From Chrysophaeum taylorii (taxonomy: Eukaryota; Sar; Pelagophyceae; Pelagomonadales; Pelagomonadaceae): a DNA stretch of 64,000 nt. The stretch spans positions 1 through 64,000 of the forward strand of contig JAQMWT010000200.1 of the NCBI GenBank assembly GCA_029834535.1. Direction: 5' to 3'. Below the pieces are notes generated by a model. That model did not search any database, was not told where the DNA came from, and was given only the letters and a program-made list of their open reading frames with translations. Shown here piece after piece: positions 12,055 to 22,190 of this stretch (positions within the stretch are counted from its first letter, which is position 1; every line of letters begins with the position of its first letter). A program made the position numbers and the translations under genes.

Positions 12055-13172
12055 CTATTTGCTCGCTTTGTTCTCAACTAGTAAGTTGCCGTCAGAGTGG
12101 TGTCCACCGGTAAGGATGTGGATATTGAAGGTAGATGAGGAAGTTGTAAGAAATAACCTAGGTGCGGGCTGGTTAGTTTCGAAAATCGCAACATAGTAGG
12201 ATACAGGTGTAGGGTTGTTCGGCGAGATTCTGGCGAACAAATTGTATAGAGTGACGAATGCCTTGAGGCGGAGAGGATTTGAAGATCCAGGTAGTGGTTG
12301 ATTAGAGGATCTCTTGAAACCAAGGTGATGATAGGAACACTCCGAGTGCGTTTTGTGAGTATGTTGTTCGAAAGCTTGCTGTGAATGAAGCCGGAGAAAA
12401 AGTAGGTTGAGGGTCTCAAGCTCATAGAAGCTTAACCGAACGGAACCAGTGCGAGAGTACACAGGAAGCGTCTTGGGAGATTGAACCAGTGGTGGATCTG
12501 GGTAAGTGCGAACCCAGCCTTGAGATAGAGTCTTGGAGAGCCAGAGGGTTTTAGGCACCGGGCTAATAATATCTGATATGTCCAAGAAGCGCCTCGGGTG
12601 CTGGTTCGGCCAGGACAGGATGTCCATGGGTCCAGTGTTGTACCTGCGAGCAATGCAGATCCATCGTTCCCGAGATTGGTAATCGCCGCACAGATAAGTA
12701 GGGAAGCGGTCGACTACATCAACGGTGTAGTCCAGTGTGGCGTGAATGAGGTTAGCCACGGAGATGTGATCCCTGTGGATACACTTGTGAGGGGGTGTCA
12801 TCTCCGCAAGTAGGACTAGGGGTTTTAGTAGTTTGATGACAGATAGCATACTGTCAAAGAGGGAGTCGTCGAGCAAACTGACCAAGTCGGATGTTTTGGT
12901 GCTCTTGAGAAGATTTCGGTTGGTGCAAGGGGGAGTGATTTCTATCACATCACAGTAAAAATTCCGTCTTTCATCTTCCGTTATAGAATGGAGATGATTG
13001 AGGAAAGAAGGTGTAGAGATTCGAAAATAATAATCATTGGAAAGTGTTTGCGTAACATGCGTACAAGCGTTTCATCGGACTCAACGACAATCTTAACATT
13101 GATGTTTAAGCCCAAGTCATTAGTGGCTTGTGACAGAAACGCAGGTGTTGACAATCCAGAACATAATAGCAT
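12055..13172 (-). pseudogene. Element B cytosine-C5 DNA methyltransferase-like domain
   Basis: Between protease and integrase lie pieces with the ordered motifs of cytosine-C5 methyltransferases: motif I-like LLCSGLSTPAF (~13.17 kb) with acidic VVESD after it (motif II), the motif IV-like EITPPCTN with the catalytic Pro-Cys pair (~12.93 kb), LVLLAEMTPP at the motif VI position with its Glu (~12.8 kb), and GDYQSRERWICIARR (~12.67 kb), a very good match to motif VIII (GxPQxRERvfiig). A later SVRLSFYELETL resembles motif IX. In known enzymes the motif IV Cys attacks cytosine C6 and S-adenosylmethionine gives the methyl group. The region is broken. Target specificity and past activity cannot be judged. 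Confidence 0.75.
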
Positions 13173-13232
13173 GACCGTTGGTTTGCGAGAACCATTGTTG
13201 GTAGTTGATAAGAATGCTGGGCGAGTGCGCAG

Positions 13233-13907
13233 TCAAGGGGGAGGTGGAGTATTGTTCCCAACATATTCATTCTGCTTCCGAAGGTTGAGAAGCAGAGTGC
13301 GCAGCCACGGCCGAGTTTCGAGCTTGGTGACCAGGTAATTGTAATAGTGACAAAGGTCACGGTTTTCGTTGTACCTCTTCAGCGGGAAGGATATTGAACG
13401 TAGCTCAAGGTCCCTATCGCACGCAAGAGTGCAAGGTAGGCACGGTAGTGCCGGGAGGTCGTGGTCGACGTAGTGAATGGGCATATGCGCGTCTTTATCA
13501 AGTAAGCTACTGAGATGCGACATATTTGGCTGTTCCCTGACATTATGAGTGACAGTTAGCTGTGCCTTGTTCCACTCGGGGGCACTTAGGATAAACAAGT
13601 GTCGACCCTGCACTGGCTTGAGGAATAGGGCGTAGTCAAGCTCGACGTAGCCGATGCCTTGGTGAGCAGGTAGGGGAGATACGATATTTTTGGTGATCAT
13701 AATAGGCGACACCTGCTGTTGTCCAGTGGCAGTTTGGACAACTGGGGCACATTTAGGGTCTATGGGGACAATATGATTCGGCAAAGCAAAATCGAATGTG
13801 GTAATCAACGAGATGGAGGCACAGCTATCCAAGTATAGAAATTGGAAACGAAGGGGGGGATTATGGTCTCTCCGGTATTTGGTGAGAGAAGCGTTTTCGC
13901 GAGGCAC
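13233..13907 (-). pseudogene. Element B aspartic protease-like region
   Basis: The N-terminal part shows FLYLDSCASISL, a hydrophobic-hydrophobic-Asp-Ser pattern like the active site of retroelement aspartic proteases, where the usual Gly is Cys. Element C has YADTCASQHV at the same place. The rest (PLPAHQGIGYVELDYALFL) aligns with C (ALPKHPNVGYVKLDVALFL). Position after gag and before the methyltransferase supports the call. Confidence 0.6.
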
Positions 13908-14069
13908 ACTCGTGACACTGGTAGAGGGGATGCTGGCTGCGAACGAGTTCGTTAGAGTAAGTAGTTTTGAGGTGACCCCAGCTTGTGAAAAGGGAATAGG
14001 AACGACGGGCGCGGTAGGTTCGCCGTTGTCCTTGCCGAGACCGTTGTTAAGATCGAATGGTGAGAGGTC

Positions 14070-16053
14070 TTATGGGTTACTCGATAATGTAGTATTGGCC
14101 GCTGCTTGATCGGAGCTCCTACGGCACATTGCTGCAGTGACATGTGACGAGAGCTCAGTCAGCCGCTCAGGTGATAATTTTGCTATAGCGTCAGCAGTAA
14201 AATTGACTGATTCCGCGGGAGTAGTGGCTGGTGAAGAGCTGATGCCACTTGTGTTAGATGGAGTAGAGGAGTTGGGTGCAGACACAGTAGGTTGGTCTCC
14301 CCCATAGTTTAACGACGTTGCGGTCGAAAGCAGGTGCACGTCAACATTCCGAACGATACCTTCGGCATAGGAAAATTGATCATTTAAGCGGGGCAAGTCT
14401 GTATTATCGTATGGGTTAGACGTAGTGGCGATAATATCGGCAGATTGCAACAACGTTTCAAATAGCTTTGTAATCTTATCTTGCAGCTGAGAGGTAGTGG
14501 TAGTTTGATTAATGTATTTGGAGAGTTCGCGGAATTGATCTTTGAGTGCATGCATAGCATGCTTAGTGCGATCTAACAATTTCATATCCGATCGAGAAGG
14601 TCTGTCGAAGGTACGAGCATACTCAGGTCGGTCGTTAGATTGACCAGGACCGCGAGCTCTGGTGACATAGGAGCCACCGGACCGGTAGTAGCTAAGATCG
14701 TTGGGAGAGAAGGGCTGACTAGCGTCTTTTGAGTTACGTAGGCGTCGTGCGTTAAACGCGGGTTTCGACTGTTGTCCATTGGCTGAATTGGCAAGTGACG
14801 CAAATACACGTGCTGTGTGCGCCAGTTCAGTGTCTGTTGAGTCCAGCAGTGGGGTTAGCAGTAATTTGGGTTTTTGATGTGTGGACTATCCTTCTACGAA
14901 AGGGATCCTAGAGACTGGCGGTTCAAGACGTTTTTTATCGCTTGTAGTATTGGACACTGAGTTGTAGAGGTCCAGTGCGCACTCAAGAATAGCTGAAGAG
15001 TCAGAAGGATGACATAGCCTGTTAGCTTCGGGTTGTGCTCTGGTGGAAGAGCGTGTCTCGTAGATGAGGCACCAGTCGACCCATCCTCTATCGTAGCGAT
15101 TGTTGCTGGTGTTATCGGCGAAATGGCGGTGAATTTCTTCGTAAATTTTGCTGCAGAGCGTGGATTCATCAAACTGTAGGTCAGTTTCTTCCTGATTAAG
15201 TTGGAAAGAGAGATGTCTGAAGGACTGCACGCATTCAATGAAGACATGTACATACCAGTTGGGGTTATACACAACAGTATTAAATTGCTGTTTCAGATAC
15301 GAAACGTCATTACTAGAGACTGTTTCGTAGAGGTTAAAGGCAATGAGCATGATAGCTCGAGTTTTATTAGGGTGGTAATGCCGATTGTATACCTCGGTAA
15401 TGGCTGGCCAGGCCGCAAGAGCGGGTTTCCCCACACTTTCGTGGTTAAAGAAGGTATATAAAAAGGTGGCATAGGAAGATTGGTAGGTTTGCCGATCGGA
15501 ATGTGAAAGGGCAAAGGTGGACACTGGAGCGTCAATTCCTGCATCAAAGGCAAGTTCACGAGGATGCTCGCGATTGAGCTCCCGTTCAGCGTCTAAGAAC
15601 AAGTTATTTATTTCTGGGCGAAGGGCTTTGACCTCATTATTATAGCAGACAGTGGCCAACTGTGCAACTTCAAGGTCAGGTAAGTTAGGGAACGCCTCGG
15701 ATGTGAAGTGCCAGCTCTGATATTCAGGAGGCAAGTCTTCAACATCTGGGAGGTTGAACTCCTCCACTCTGGCGCGTTGCCAGGCCCGGAAGACCCGGTC
15801 GAGAATCCTATTGCGCTTGACTTCGTAGTCAGGGCAGGACCTCGTATAAGCCTCGTACGAGTCGAACTCGAACGGCTCCTGCGTGGTGGAAACGCAGTAA
15901 TTGCTTAATATGTTTCACTTGAAGTGAGACCTTGCGACTTAGGATCTGGAATCGGTTCCCATCATTGAGATACTCAACAACAGGGGCTTCTAATTTCAAA
16001 ATACCCGCACCAGTGACTGCATTGGGTGCGGCTCTTGCTGCTCGTTCAGCCAT
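14070..16053 (-). pseudogene. Element B gag-like region
   Basis: Broken coding region from a Met-Ala-Glu start near 16.05 kb. Its middle, with FLYTFFNHESVGKPALAAWP and HYHPNKTRAIMLIAFNLYE, aligns with C (FLYTFFYLESQDKPALAMWP; HPNKLRAVMLLAYHYYE). A coiled-coil-rich C-terminal part (14.07-14.58 kb) follows. No CCHC zinc knuckle was seen. The gag role is inferred from being the first gene and from size. Confidence 0.65.
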
Positions 16054-16474
16054 GAGGACGGTGACGTGAACCTATAGTTCAGTCATAGAGCAGTTGACAC
16101 AGTTAGACATTCTAAGGGGGTCTGTCTAGCGGTGTCTATGTACACTCATCAGGTAGACAATGGAGGCGCCTATATGGCAACTGTGCAAACTGTGGTTCCT
16201 GTCAGTGTGAAAAGGTATGCACTGAACAGGCAGTTGGTAAGGTGGTGCTCGGAGAGCGGTAGGTTTGTACTATCGTGGAGTGTCCTAGTGGACATACCCA
16301 AATATTCCAAGCGCGCATGCAATCAATACAAGACTAGTACAGATTACACACACACCGACACTGTCACGACAATACGATACTATAAACAAGCACACAGGGG
16401 GTACGCAGTCTTTAACGTGTGCGATGTAGCTATGTACAACCCATGTTGTAGCGTATACAAACAATGGTGTTGCA
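16054..16474. other. Junction between elements B and C
   Basis: No gene is visible in these 420 bases. They lie between the gag start of B and the 5' LTR of C. Read on the minus strand, the stretch starts with TGCAACACC exactly where C's LTR begins on the other strand, so it could be B's 5' LTR and leader, back to back with C. No second copy exists in the window to prove this. Confidence 0.3.
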
Positions 16475-16878
16475 TGTCCAGAGAGCTACACTATTATGTG
16501 TGCGACACTTGAACATTTCACGCCTATCTCTACACGAGGGTTTTCTCTTCGTAATACGGCCTTCCCTCGTTCCTCCCTTCCTTCCTTACCCTTCCGCAAT
16601 TATATTTTCGTGACTATGAAGAACCCAGTCTGAAGCTCTTTCCCAACATGGAGTAGGCCTCCAGGTGCGTACCGTCAGGCACGGGGTTTTCTGTTTAATG
16701 AACAGAGGCCTCGTTCCTCGTTGTCAGTGTAAACGCTTCTATGGGACCTAATGTCCTTAACGAGTTAGGGCTTAAATCCCTACCTTGTGTAGTAGCATGT
16801 GGCAAGCGGAATGGTCTGTACACGCCTAAGACTGCACGCAGTCTCTACCATGTACCCGGAGAGGGTCAAATCTCTCCA
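16475..16878 (+). repeat. Element C 5' LTR
   Basis: Starts TGTCCAGAGAG and ends TCTCTCCA, giving TG...CA ends. It is repeated in the same orientation and at the same length at 29386-29789. The primer site follows directly. The left neighbour is the 5' region of B. Confidence 0.85.
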
Positions 16879-16892
16879 TGTTATGGGCCCAG
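16879..16892 (+). promoter_or_regulatory. Element C primer-binding site, half-tRNA type
   Basis: TGTTATGGGCCCAG directly follows the LTR. Thirteen bases (GTTATGGGCCCAG) are complementary to the anticodon arm of eukaryotic initiator tRNA-Met (CUGGGCCCAUAAC), not to its 3' end. Drosophila copia is known to prime from a cleaved 5' half of this tRNA, and this site fits that mode. Confidence 0.75.
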
Positions 16893-17140
16893 ATGCGTAG
16901 GTGTGTTTGCCCAACTGTGTTGTACGTATAAATGGAGTGATCAATTTGCGCCTGACCACGAGTACAATGCGACAATGTGTTTGGCGGTGGTCTATTGTAC
17001 ATGTTTGTTATGTGACGGTATATGCCCACCAGTTAATTTGGTTTGTGACCGAGTTGGGTCGGTCACTGGTCATATGCACTCTCATAGCTAATAAAATTAT
17101 AATTTTCCCTATACAAGCCGCGGAAACTTGCACGGGTTTC
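16893..17140 (+). other. Element C leader, left part
   Basis: Untranslated leader of element C between the primer site and the Helitron remnant. It contains no recognisable gene. Confidence 0.5.
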
Positions 17141-17230
17141 CTAACTACTAATCGACAGATGTTTGTCTGTCTGTTTGTTTGTCTGTCCCCCGATTTAGGG
17201 TAAGGATCATGTAGGCCCGCGAGCCAGCCA

Positions 17231-17790
17231 TTGATCCTCGAAGCCGTCTACGGCGACCTCGCACACTATTTCCACGACCCGCGGCGGCTCTTTCAGCGCG
17301 CCATTCTCACGCCCCGTCGAAACGATGTTGTCGATGCTGACAACGCGCGCATGACCGCGGCTTTTTTTTTCCCGGGGACGAGGCGTCGGAGTTCTTTTCG
17401 GCCGACTAGGTTGGGTCGGAAGACGACGCCGCGCTCTTTACAGTCGAGTTTTCGACTCCCTGACAACCAACGGCATGCTGACTTTGATCGCGAGCTTAAG
17501 GTCTTCGCAACCTCGACCCGTCGCACGGCCACTGCAGCGGTACCAGATACGTGATCGATCGTGTCGTGTCGCCGAGGCTCCTCCAACCTGTATCCCTTAA
17601 GGCCCGCCGACGCCAAACGATCACCAAGAGCCAGGGCCAGACGCCCCGCGAGGTCGGCGTCCTCTTGCCCAAGCCCGTCTTCTGTCACGTCCAGCTCTAC
17701 GTGGCTCTCTGTCGATCGGCAACCCCGAGGATATGCTCTTCTGAGTCGACGACACCACCCTACCCCACACGTGCTGCGCAATACCGATAA
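17231..17790 (+). pseudogene. Helitron helicase (Pif1 family) C-terminal remnant
   Basis: Two neighbouring frames together show the end of a Helitron Rep/helicase protein. The first (17231 on) gives DPRRLFQRAILTPRRNDVVDADNARM, like the Helitron segment ERAILAPTNEDVDxINxRM. The second (17551-17790) gives ITKSQGQTPREVGVLL and HVQLYVALCR, the conserved late helicase motifs (INKSQGQTL... GQLYVALSR). A frameshift separates them and the Rep domain and Walker motifs are absent, so it is a dead 3' fragment. The intact protein would unwind DNA during rolling-circle transposition. Confidence 0.75.
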
Positions 17791-17814
17791 GCCCCCTCCC
17801 GGCGTCTACACGCG

Positions 17815-18153
17815 CACTGTAGGTGAACTTACTGGGGCCAGGTGAACTTACGGAGGTTAGAGTTTGGGACTAGGTGAACTTTAGTGACCAGGCGAACTTA
17901 CTGAGACCAAGTGAACTTACTGGGGTTTTAAGAGTAAACTTAAAGGTTAGCGGCGTGTGCGGATCAAAGCAGCTTAGATTGGCGGGGGTGAGAGCGACGA
18001 GTTCAAATGAGAGTGGGGTGAGTGGATGTGAACACGAGTGGGTTTACGCCGAATTTACGGAGGTTGGAGATTGGGACTAGGTGAACTTAACGGGAACAGA
18101 TGAACTTACTAGGGTTGGAGATTGGGACTAGGCGAACTTACTGGCCTGCACTC
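17815..18153 (+). repeat. Helitron subterminal motif array, copy 1
   Basis: At least eight imperfect copies of AGGTGAACTTACTGGGG, several followed by GGAGATTGGGACT, with irregular spacing. The same array, inverted, lies at 51.95-52.28 kb. Repeated subterminal motifs near a transposon end may be transposase-binding sites (inference). Confidence 0.75.
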
Positions 18154-18379
18154 GTTTCCTTCTATTCCCCAACAAAAGACTGACTGCTCGAGAATTAATC
18201 CATTCTTCAGTCTCAAGTCATCCTGTTTTAAAATAGCATGTTGATTTGTTTGGTCTTGTAAATAAGCCCACGCTGAAAATAGCGTACTGTACATAGAACC
18301 CGCACTCGATAAACCCTTCATTCTTATGTGTCGAATATGTCTATCAATTCTACAACCTATTCCTTTATAGGTCACAATC
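18154..18379 (+). other. Element C leader, right part
   Basis: Short untranslated stretch between the Helitron remnant and the first gag codon of element C. No feature recognised. Confidence 0.4.
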
Positions 18380-20349
18380 ATGTCAAAACAAAAACCAGTA
18401 TTCACTACGGATATCTACGAGCAAGAACAAATCCTCGTTGATAAAATTAACGCAGGATTGCGTTTCCAAGACAATTCAACCAAGGTGAGCTTGCAAATTG
18501 AGGTGCTTCGCAGGCACATGACTAGTCCATTTGTGGACGCGTTATTCTGCTTCGATTCATATAAAGCTTACACCCGGAATGCTCCGGAGTATAATCAACT
18601 TCTTGAACAAGAAGTTGATATCATCTTCGCTCAATGGAAAGCTGAACGAGTAAACGATTTAAACTTACCTGATGAAGATGCCCTGTTTGATCATCTTAAA
18701 ACTTGGCACGTCAATTCATCACATCAACTAACAGTTGATGTCCGTAATAATCTCGAACGACTTTATTACCAAGAGTCGTATAATCTCGTTCGTCCCGAAT
18801 TAAATGAGGATGTTGAACGTGTCCTCGATTTATTAGATACCCACTCCCTAAATCAATTGTGTATGATTCTCCTCTAACTACCATATCCTTTACAGGTCTA
18901 TATAATACCGACTGGATCAAACACTGCGAAACTTATGCTGGTTTCTTGTACACATTTTTTTATCTGGAATCACAAGACAAACCAGCACTCGCTATGTGGC
19001 CTCAATATATATATGCACTTACTGCACATCCTAATAAACTACGTGCAGTAATGCTTTTAGCTTACCATTACTATGAGACAGTGTCTTGTACAGATGTTAC
19101 TGAGCTTAAATCTCAGTTTAATCGAATGTCTTTAAATGTTAATTGGTATGCCCATGTATTTGTCGAACAACTCCTTGCCTTCCAATCTCAGGCAAAGCAA
19201 TTAAATAATGATGAAGCATCAATCCAATTTAATAACTCCATAATCACTCTTAAAGCTCACGAGGAGATCTACCGTCTATATGCTAATCCCTCGGATCACG
19301 AGCGCTATTCTCAATGTTTATTGGAATGGTGTAAACTCTACGAGACACGCTCTGGGAACAACTCGATTCACGATCCTGAATTGTTAAAGCTAGTTGATCC
19401 TAACGACGTTCGTCCGCTATTGGAGTTCTTGTTAAAGGTATACAATGAAACAAAGTTCTTCTCTAACAGACGCTTGGATAAACCCGTTTCCTGGATCCCT
19501 TACATCCCTGGTACTACCGCTACCAAGCCACCTAATGTATTATTGATGGATACTATTCATCAATCCCACGACTCTCTAAACAACGCTTACTCGTTGTTAG
19601 ATACTGTAGCTGGACAGTCTGGCTTCAACGCTCGTAAGCTTCGTAATGCAAAAGACAAAGCATCGACAATTTTCCCTCGTGACACGTCGTACTATCGTCC
19701 ACCTTCAAATTATAACGTCAAAGGTACCAGCTTCGATCGTCCTGTCTACTCACCTTCCTCTAACCGTAATGCACGCTCTAATATGTCTCTTATGGACCGG
19801 GCTACTTATCAAGTTGATCGTCTTCGCCACCTGTTTGGTAAATTACAGGAAGCGAATCCCAACCCCTCTACCGACTCTAAAATGGTACAGGAGGAAATGA
19901 AAAGCTTACTGAGTACCCTCTGGACAACCGCTTCTCAAGCTTCGACACAGTCCTTAGATCCTGACGAAGCCACCCAAGTTCATCTCTACTTATCTCGAGT
20001 TGATACTATATCCAATACCATTGTGAACCTCTTAGAATCCGATAAGGAATCCCATGTTTCAGAAGAAAAGTATCAAACTGAAGCATCTGCTCCTGAAGCG
20101 TCCCCCAGTGATGCGGAGCAGAGGGGGACTGCTAATACAGAGAAAATGTTCCACACTTTTCTGTCCATTAAAGATGATGAAATCAATAACATCCCTCAGC
20201 CGCTATTGCAGCACATAAATGCTAAAGCTCAGAATGCTATCGTTCGTCGTCAAGCTCGGGGAACTTCCTCGCACTCTGAGCTCCCCAATAATCTACCCAA
20301 CGAAGATAATGAAGATGACACATACCCCCCTGTGTTGCTACCAAATTAA
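18380..20349 (+). pseudogene. Element C gag-like region
   Basis: Two frames cover a gag-like protein from MSKQKPVFTTDI onward. The middle aligns with element B (see there). The C-terminal part is rich in charged and polar residues and predicts helices (MDRATYQVDRLRHLFGKLQE). A short stretch DAEQRGTANTE is encoded by a purine-rich mini-repeat that recurs at 24.3 kb. There is no zinc knuckle. The region is broken. As first gene it would supply the particle protein. Confidence 0.65.
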
Positions 20350-20372
20350 ACACTGGTTTTACACTCGTCATT

Positions 20373-21113
20373 GTGCCTTCCGAACAAACGCAAAGTTTCA
20401 TGACACAGTACGTGTTTGGTCAAAGCTCAACACATGCCTGTTATGCAACAATGCTTAAACTGTACAACGAGTACAATTTGCCGCTAATGACTACGCCAGG
20501 ATATGCTGACACATGTGCTTCTCAACATGTAATTAACTTTAAACGTTATGCTGATCCTATCCACATCGTAAAGCTACCCGAGTCCTTATCACCTGCTATC
20601 CAGACTGCTACGGATACGCAGAGAATCACACATGCTATGATTATAAGGACCGTCATTCCCGCTCTCCCAAAGCATCCAAATGTGGGATATGTAAAGCTAG
20701 ACGTTGCGCTTTTTCTACCCAAGCAAAACGACCATAACGATCCCGATCTGCACATCATCAGTATGACTCAATGGGGAGAAGATAAACTTGGTATACATCT
20801 TTATGGAGTTGAATTTAAAGGACAATCATCTATCCAGAGTAAAATTGATGATAATGTCAAGATTACTTTGTTTAGACTCAGTAACCTGTTGCCAACTCTA
20901 CCAATTTATTCGCTACAACAAGCAAAAGCGCGTAAAATGGAACTTCGCTCACTACAGTTCAGACTATGTGCTTTTAATGAACAACGCGAAATGCTTAAAC
21001 TATATTCCACCCTCATGGAACGCGTAATTTACGTCCCATGGCTTAAAACCATCCTGGAGTCAATGCATTCGCAGCTGCCTTACATACGCAAGCATTTCCC
21101 ACCTCCCGTATGA
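20373..21113 (+). pseudogene. Element C aspartic protease-like region
   Basis: A 246-residue reading with PGYADTCASQHV, a D-T-C-A variant of the retroelement protease active site, and a body aligning with B's protease. The C-terminal third (ARKMELRSLQFRLCAFNEQREML) also aligns with B (DLELRSISFPLKRYNENRDL). Its end lies 18 bp before the methyltransferase-like frame. Confidence 0.6.
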
Positions 21114-21131
21114 CGCAAGGTTACCACACGT

Positions 21132-22190
21132 TTGCTTCACACAGTAACTTCGTCTCCTAGCCCACGAACACCTACTGTAACTCTACTTTGCTCTGGGATG
21201 TCCACTCCTGCATTCTTGGCTTGCGCTTCTAATGACTTGCAAATCAACATCAACGTTAAAGTTCTTGTTGAGAGCGACGACAATATCACGCACATGCTAC
21301 GAAGACGTTTTGATAATTCCATCGAAGTTTTCCCATCCCCACCTAAGTTTCTGACATATCTCCATCGAGCGTCGGAGGCTGGACGTGCACGATATTACAC
21401 CGATATAATGGAATTGACGTCACCATGCACAAATCGCAACATAATCAGTGGGAGATCCATTTCCACCTTCGAGCGTGATATGGATGATTCCTTGTTTCCA
21501 AGTGCTCTAAGTGTACTTGAGCTTTTAAAGCCGCTTGTTCTTTTCATGGGAATGATACCACCACACTCCGCATCGTATGAAGACCATATACGAGTTGCTA
21601 ATCTCATCTTCTCAACGATGCACTATACGGTGGATATATGCGACCGATTTCCATGCTATCTGTGTGGAGATCATCAAGCCATATAAAGATGGATCCTCGT
21701 TGCACGCAAATATAACACCGGCCATCTTGATCTGCTTTCATGGCCTAACAAACAAGTCACTTCCTTTCTGGACATTGCAGACCACGCTAATTCCATCAGT
21801 CGCAAGTTAATAGTCGACGAACCTTGGACGCAGGTCTTTCCTGACGTACCATTCGTGTCCACACCTAAAACCTACAACACTTTCAGTCGTACAGGATCCG
21901 TGCGCTTAGCTGTGACTGAGCTTGAAAACTTAACTATGCTGTTCCTTCGTCTGCACTCTAATAAAACAGTCGAACATCCCAGTCAAGATGAAATGGAGGG
22001 CATTTCTAACTTTCGCCTGTGATTATTGACTAATTCAAGAAAACCACTTGTTTGCATGAGATCCCCTATTGAACTCAAAGCTTTCGTGCTCCTCTATAAT
22101 ATTATGGGACGCTTATTCCCTAAATCTATCACATTACCTGTGTCCTCTCGTATTACAACTATCGAATCTAACCAATCATCTCACAGGTTA
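21132..22190 (+). pseudogene. Element C cytosine-C5 DNA methyltransferase-like domain
   Basis: The frame starting at 21132 gives motif I-like TLLCSGMSTPAF (~21.18-21.22 kb), acidic VLVESDD (motif II), MELTSPCTNRN with the catalytic Pro-Cys (~21.42 kb) and YLCGDHQ at the start of motif VIII (~21.66 kb). Further on, SVRLAVTELENLTMLF and IELKAFVLLYNI match the same C-terminal pieces in B. The region is broken. The spacing I-IV-VI-VIII fits a compact C5 methyltransferase fold. The two copies support each other, since B keeps motif VI and VIII better while C keeps the I-to-IV stretch. Confidence 0.72.

Larger units (their letters stand above)
5671..16100 (-). mobile_element. Element B: Copia-type LTR retrotransposon with methyltransferase domain
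   Basis: A large broken Copia-type element on the minus strand. Order from its 5' end: gag-like, aspartic protease, cytosine-C5 methyltransferase-like domain, integrase with a long N-terminal extension, reverse transcriptase, RNase H, and a further coding region after RNase H. Element C (16.5-29.8 kb, plus) has the same layout and aligns throughout, so the extra genes belong to the family and are not chance insertions. B carries several breaks. Its 3' end meets the LTR of element A and its 3' LTR is not in the window. Its 5' LTR is unresolved. Confidence 0.85.
17141..18153 (+). mobile_element. Helitron remnant, copy 1
   Basis: About 1 kb shared, in opposite orientation, with 51.95-52.94 kb. 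It starts CTAACTACTAATCGACAG, holds the 3' part of a Helitron-type Pif1 helicase and ends in a field of repeated GTGAACTTACTGG-like motifs up to GGCCTGCACT. It sits in the leader of element C. GTTTC occurs at both edges (17136-17140 and 18154-18158), which looks like a 5-bp duplication; Helitrons do not normally make one, so the insertion route is unclear. Confidence 0.7.

Noticed and set aside
20373-21113. Reading the protease-like frame as a host aspartyl protease
   Set aside because: It lies in line with gag and pol pieces of the same element and aligns with element B, so it is element sequence.
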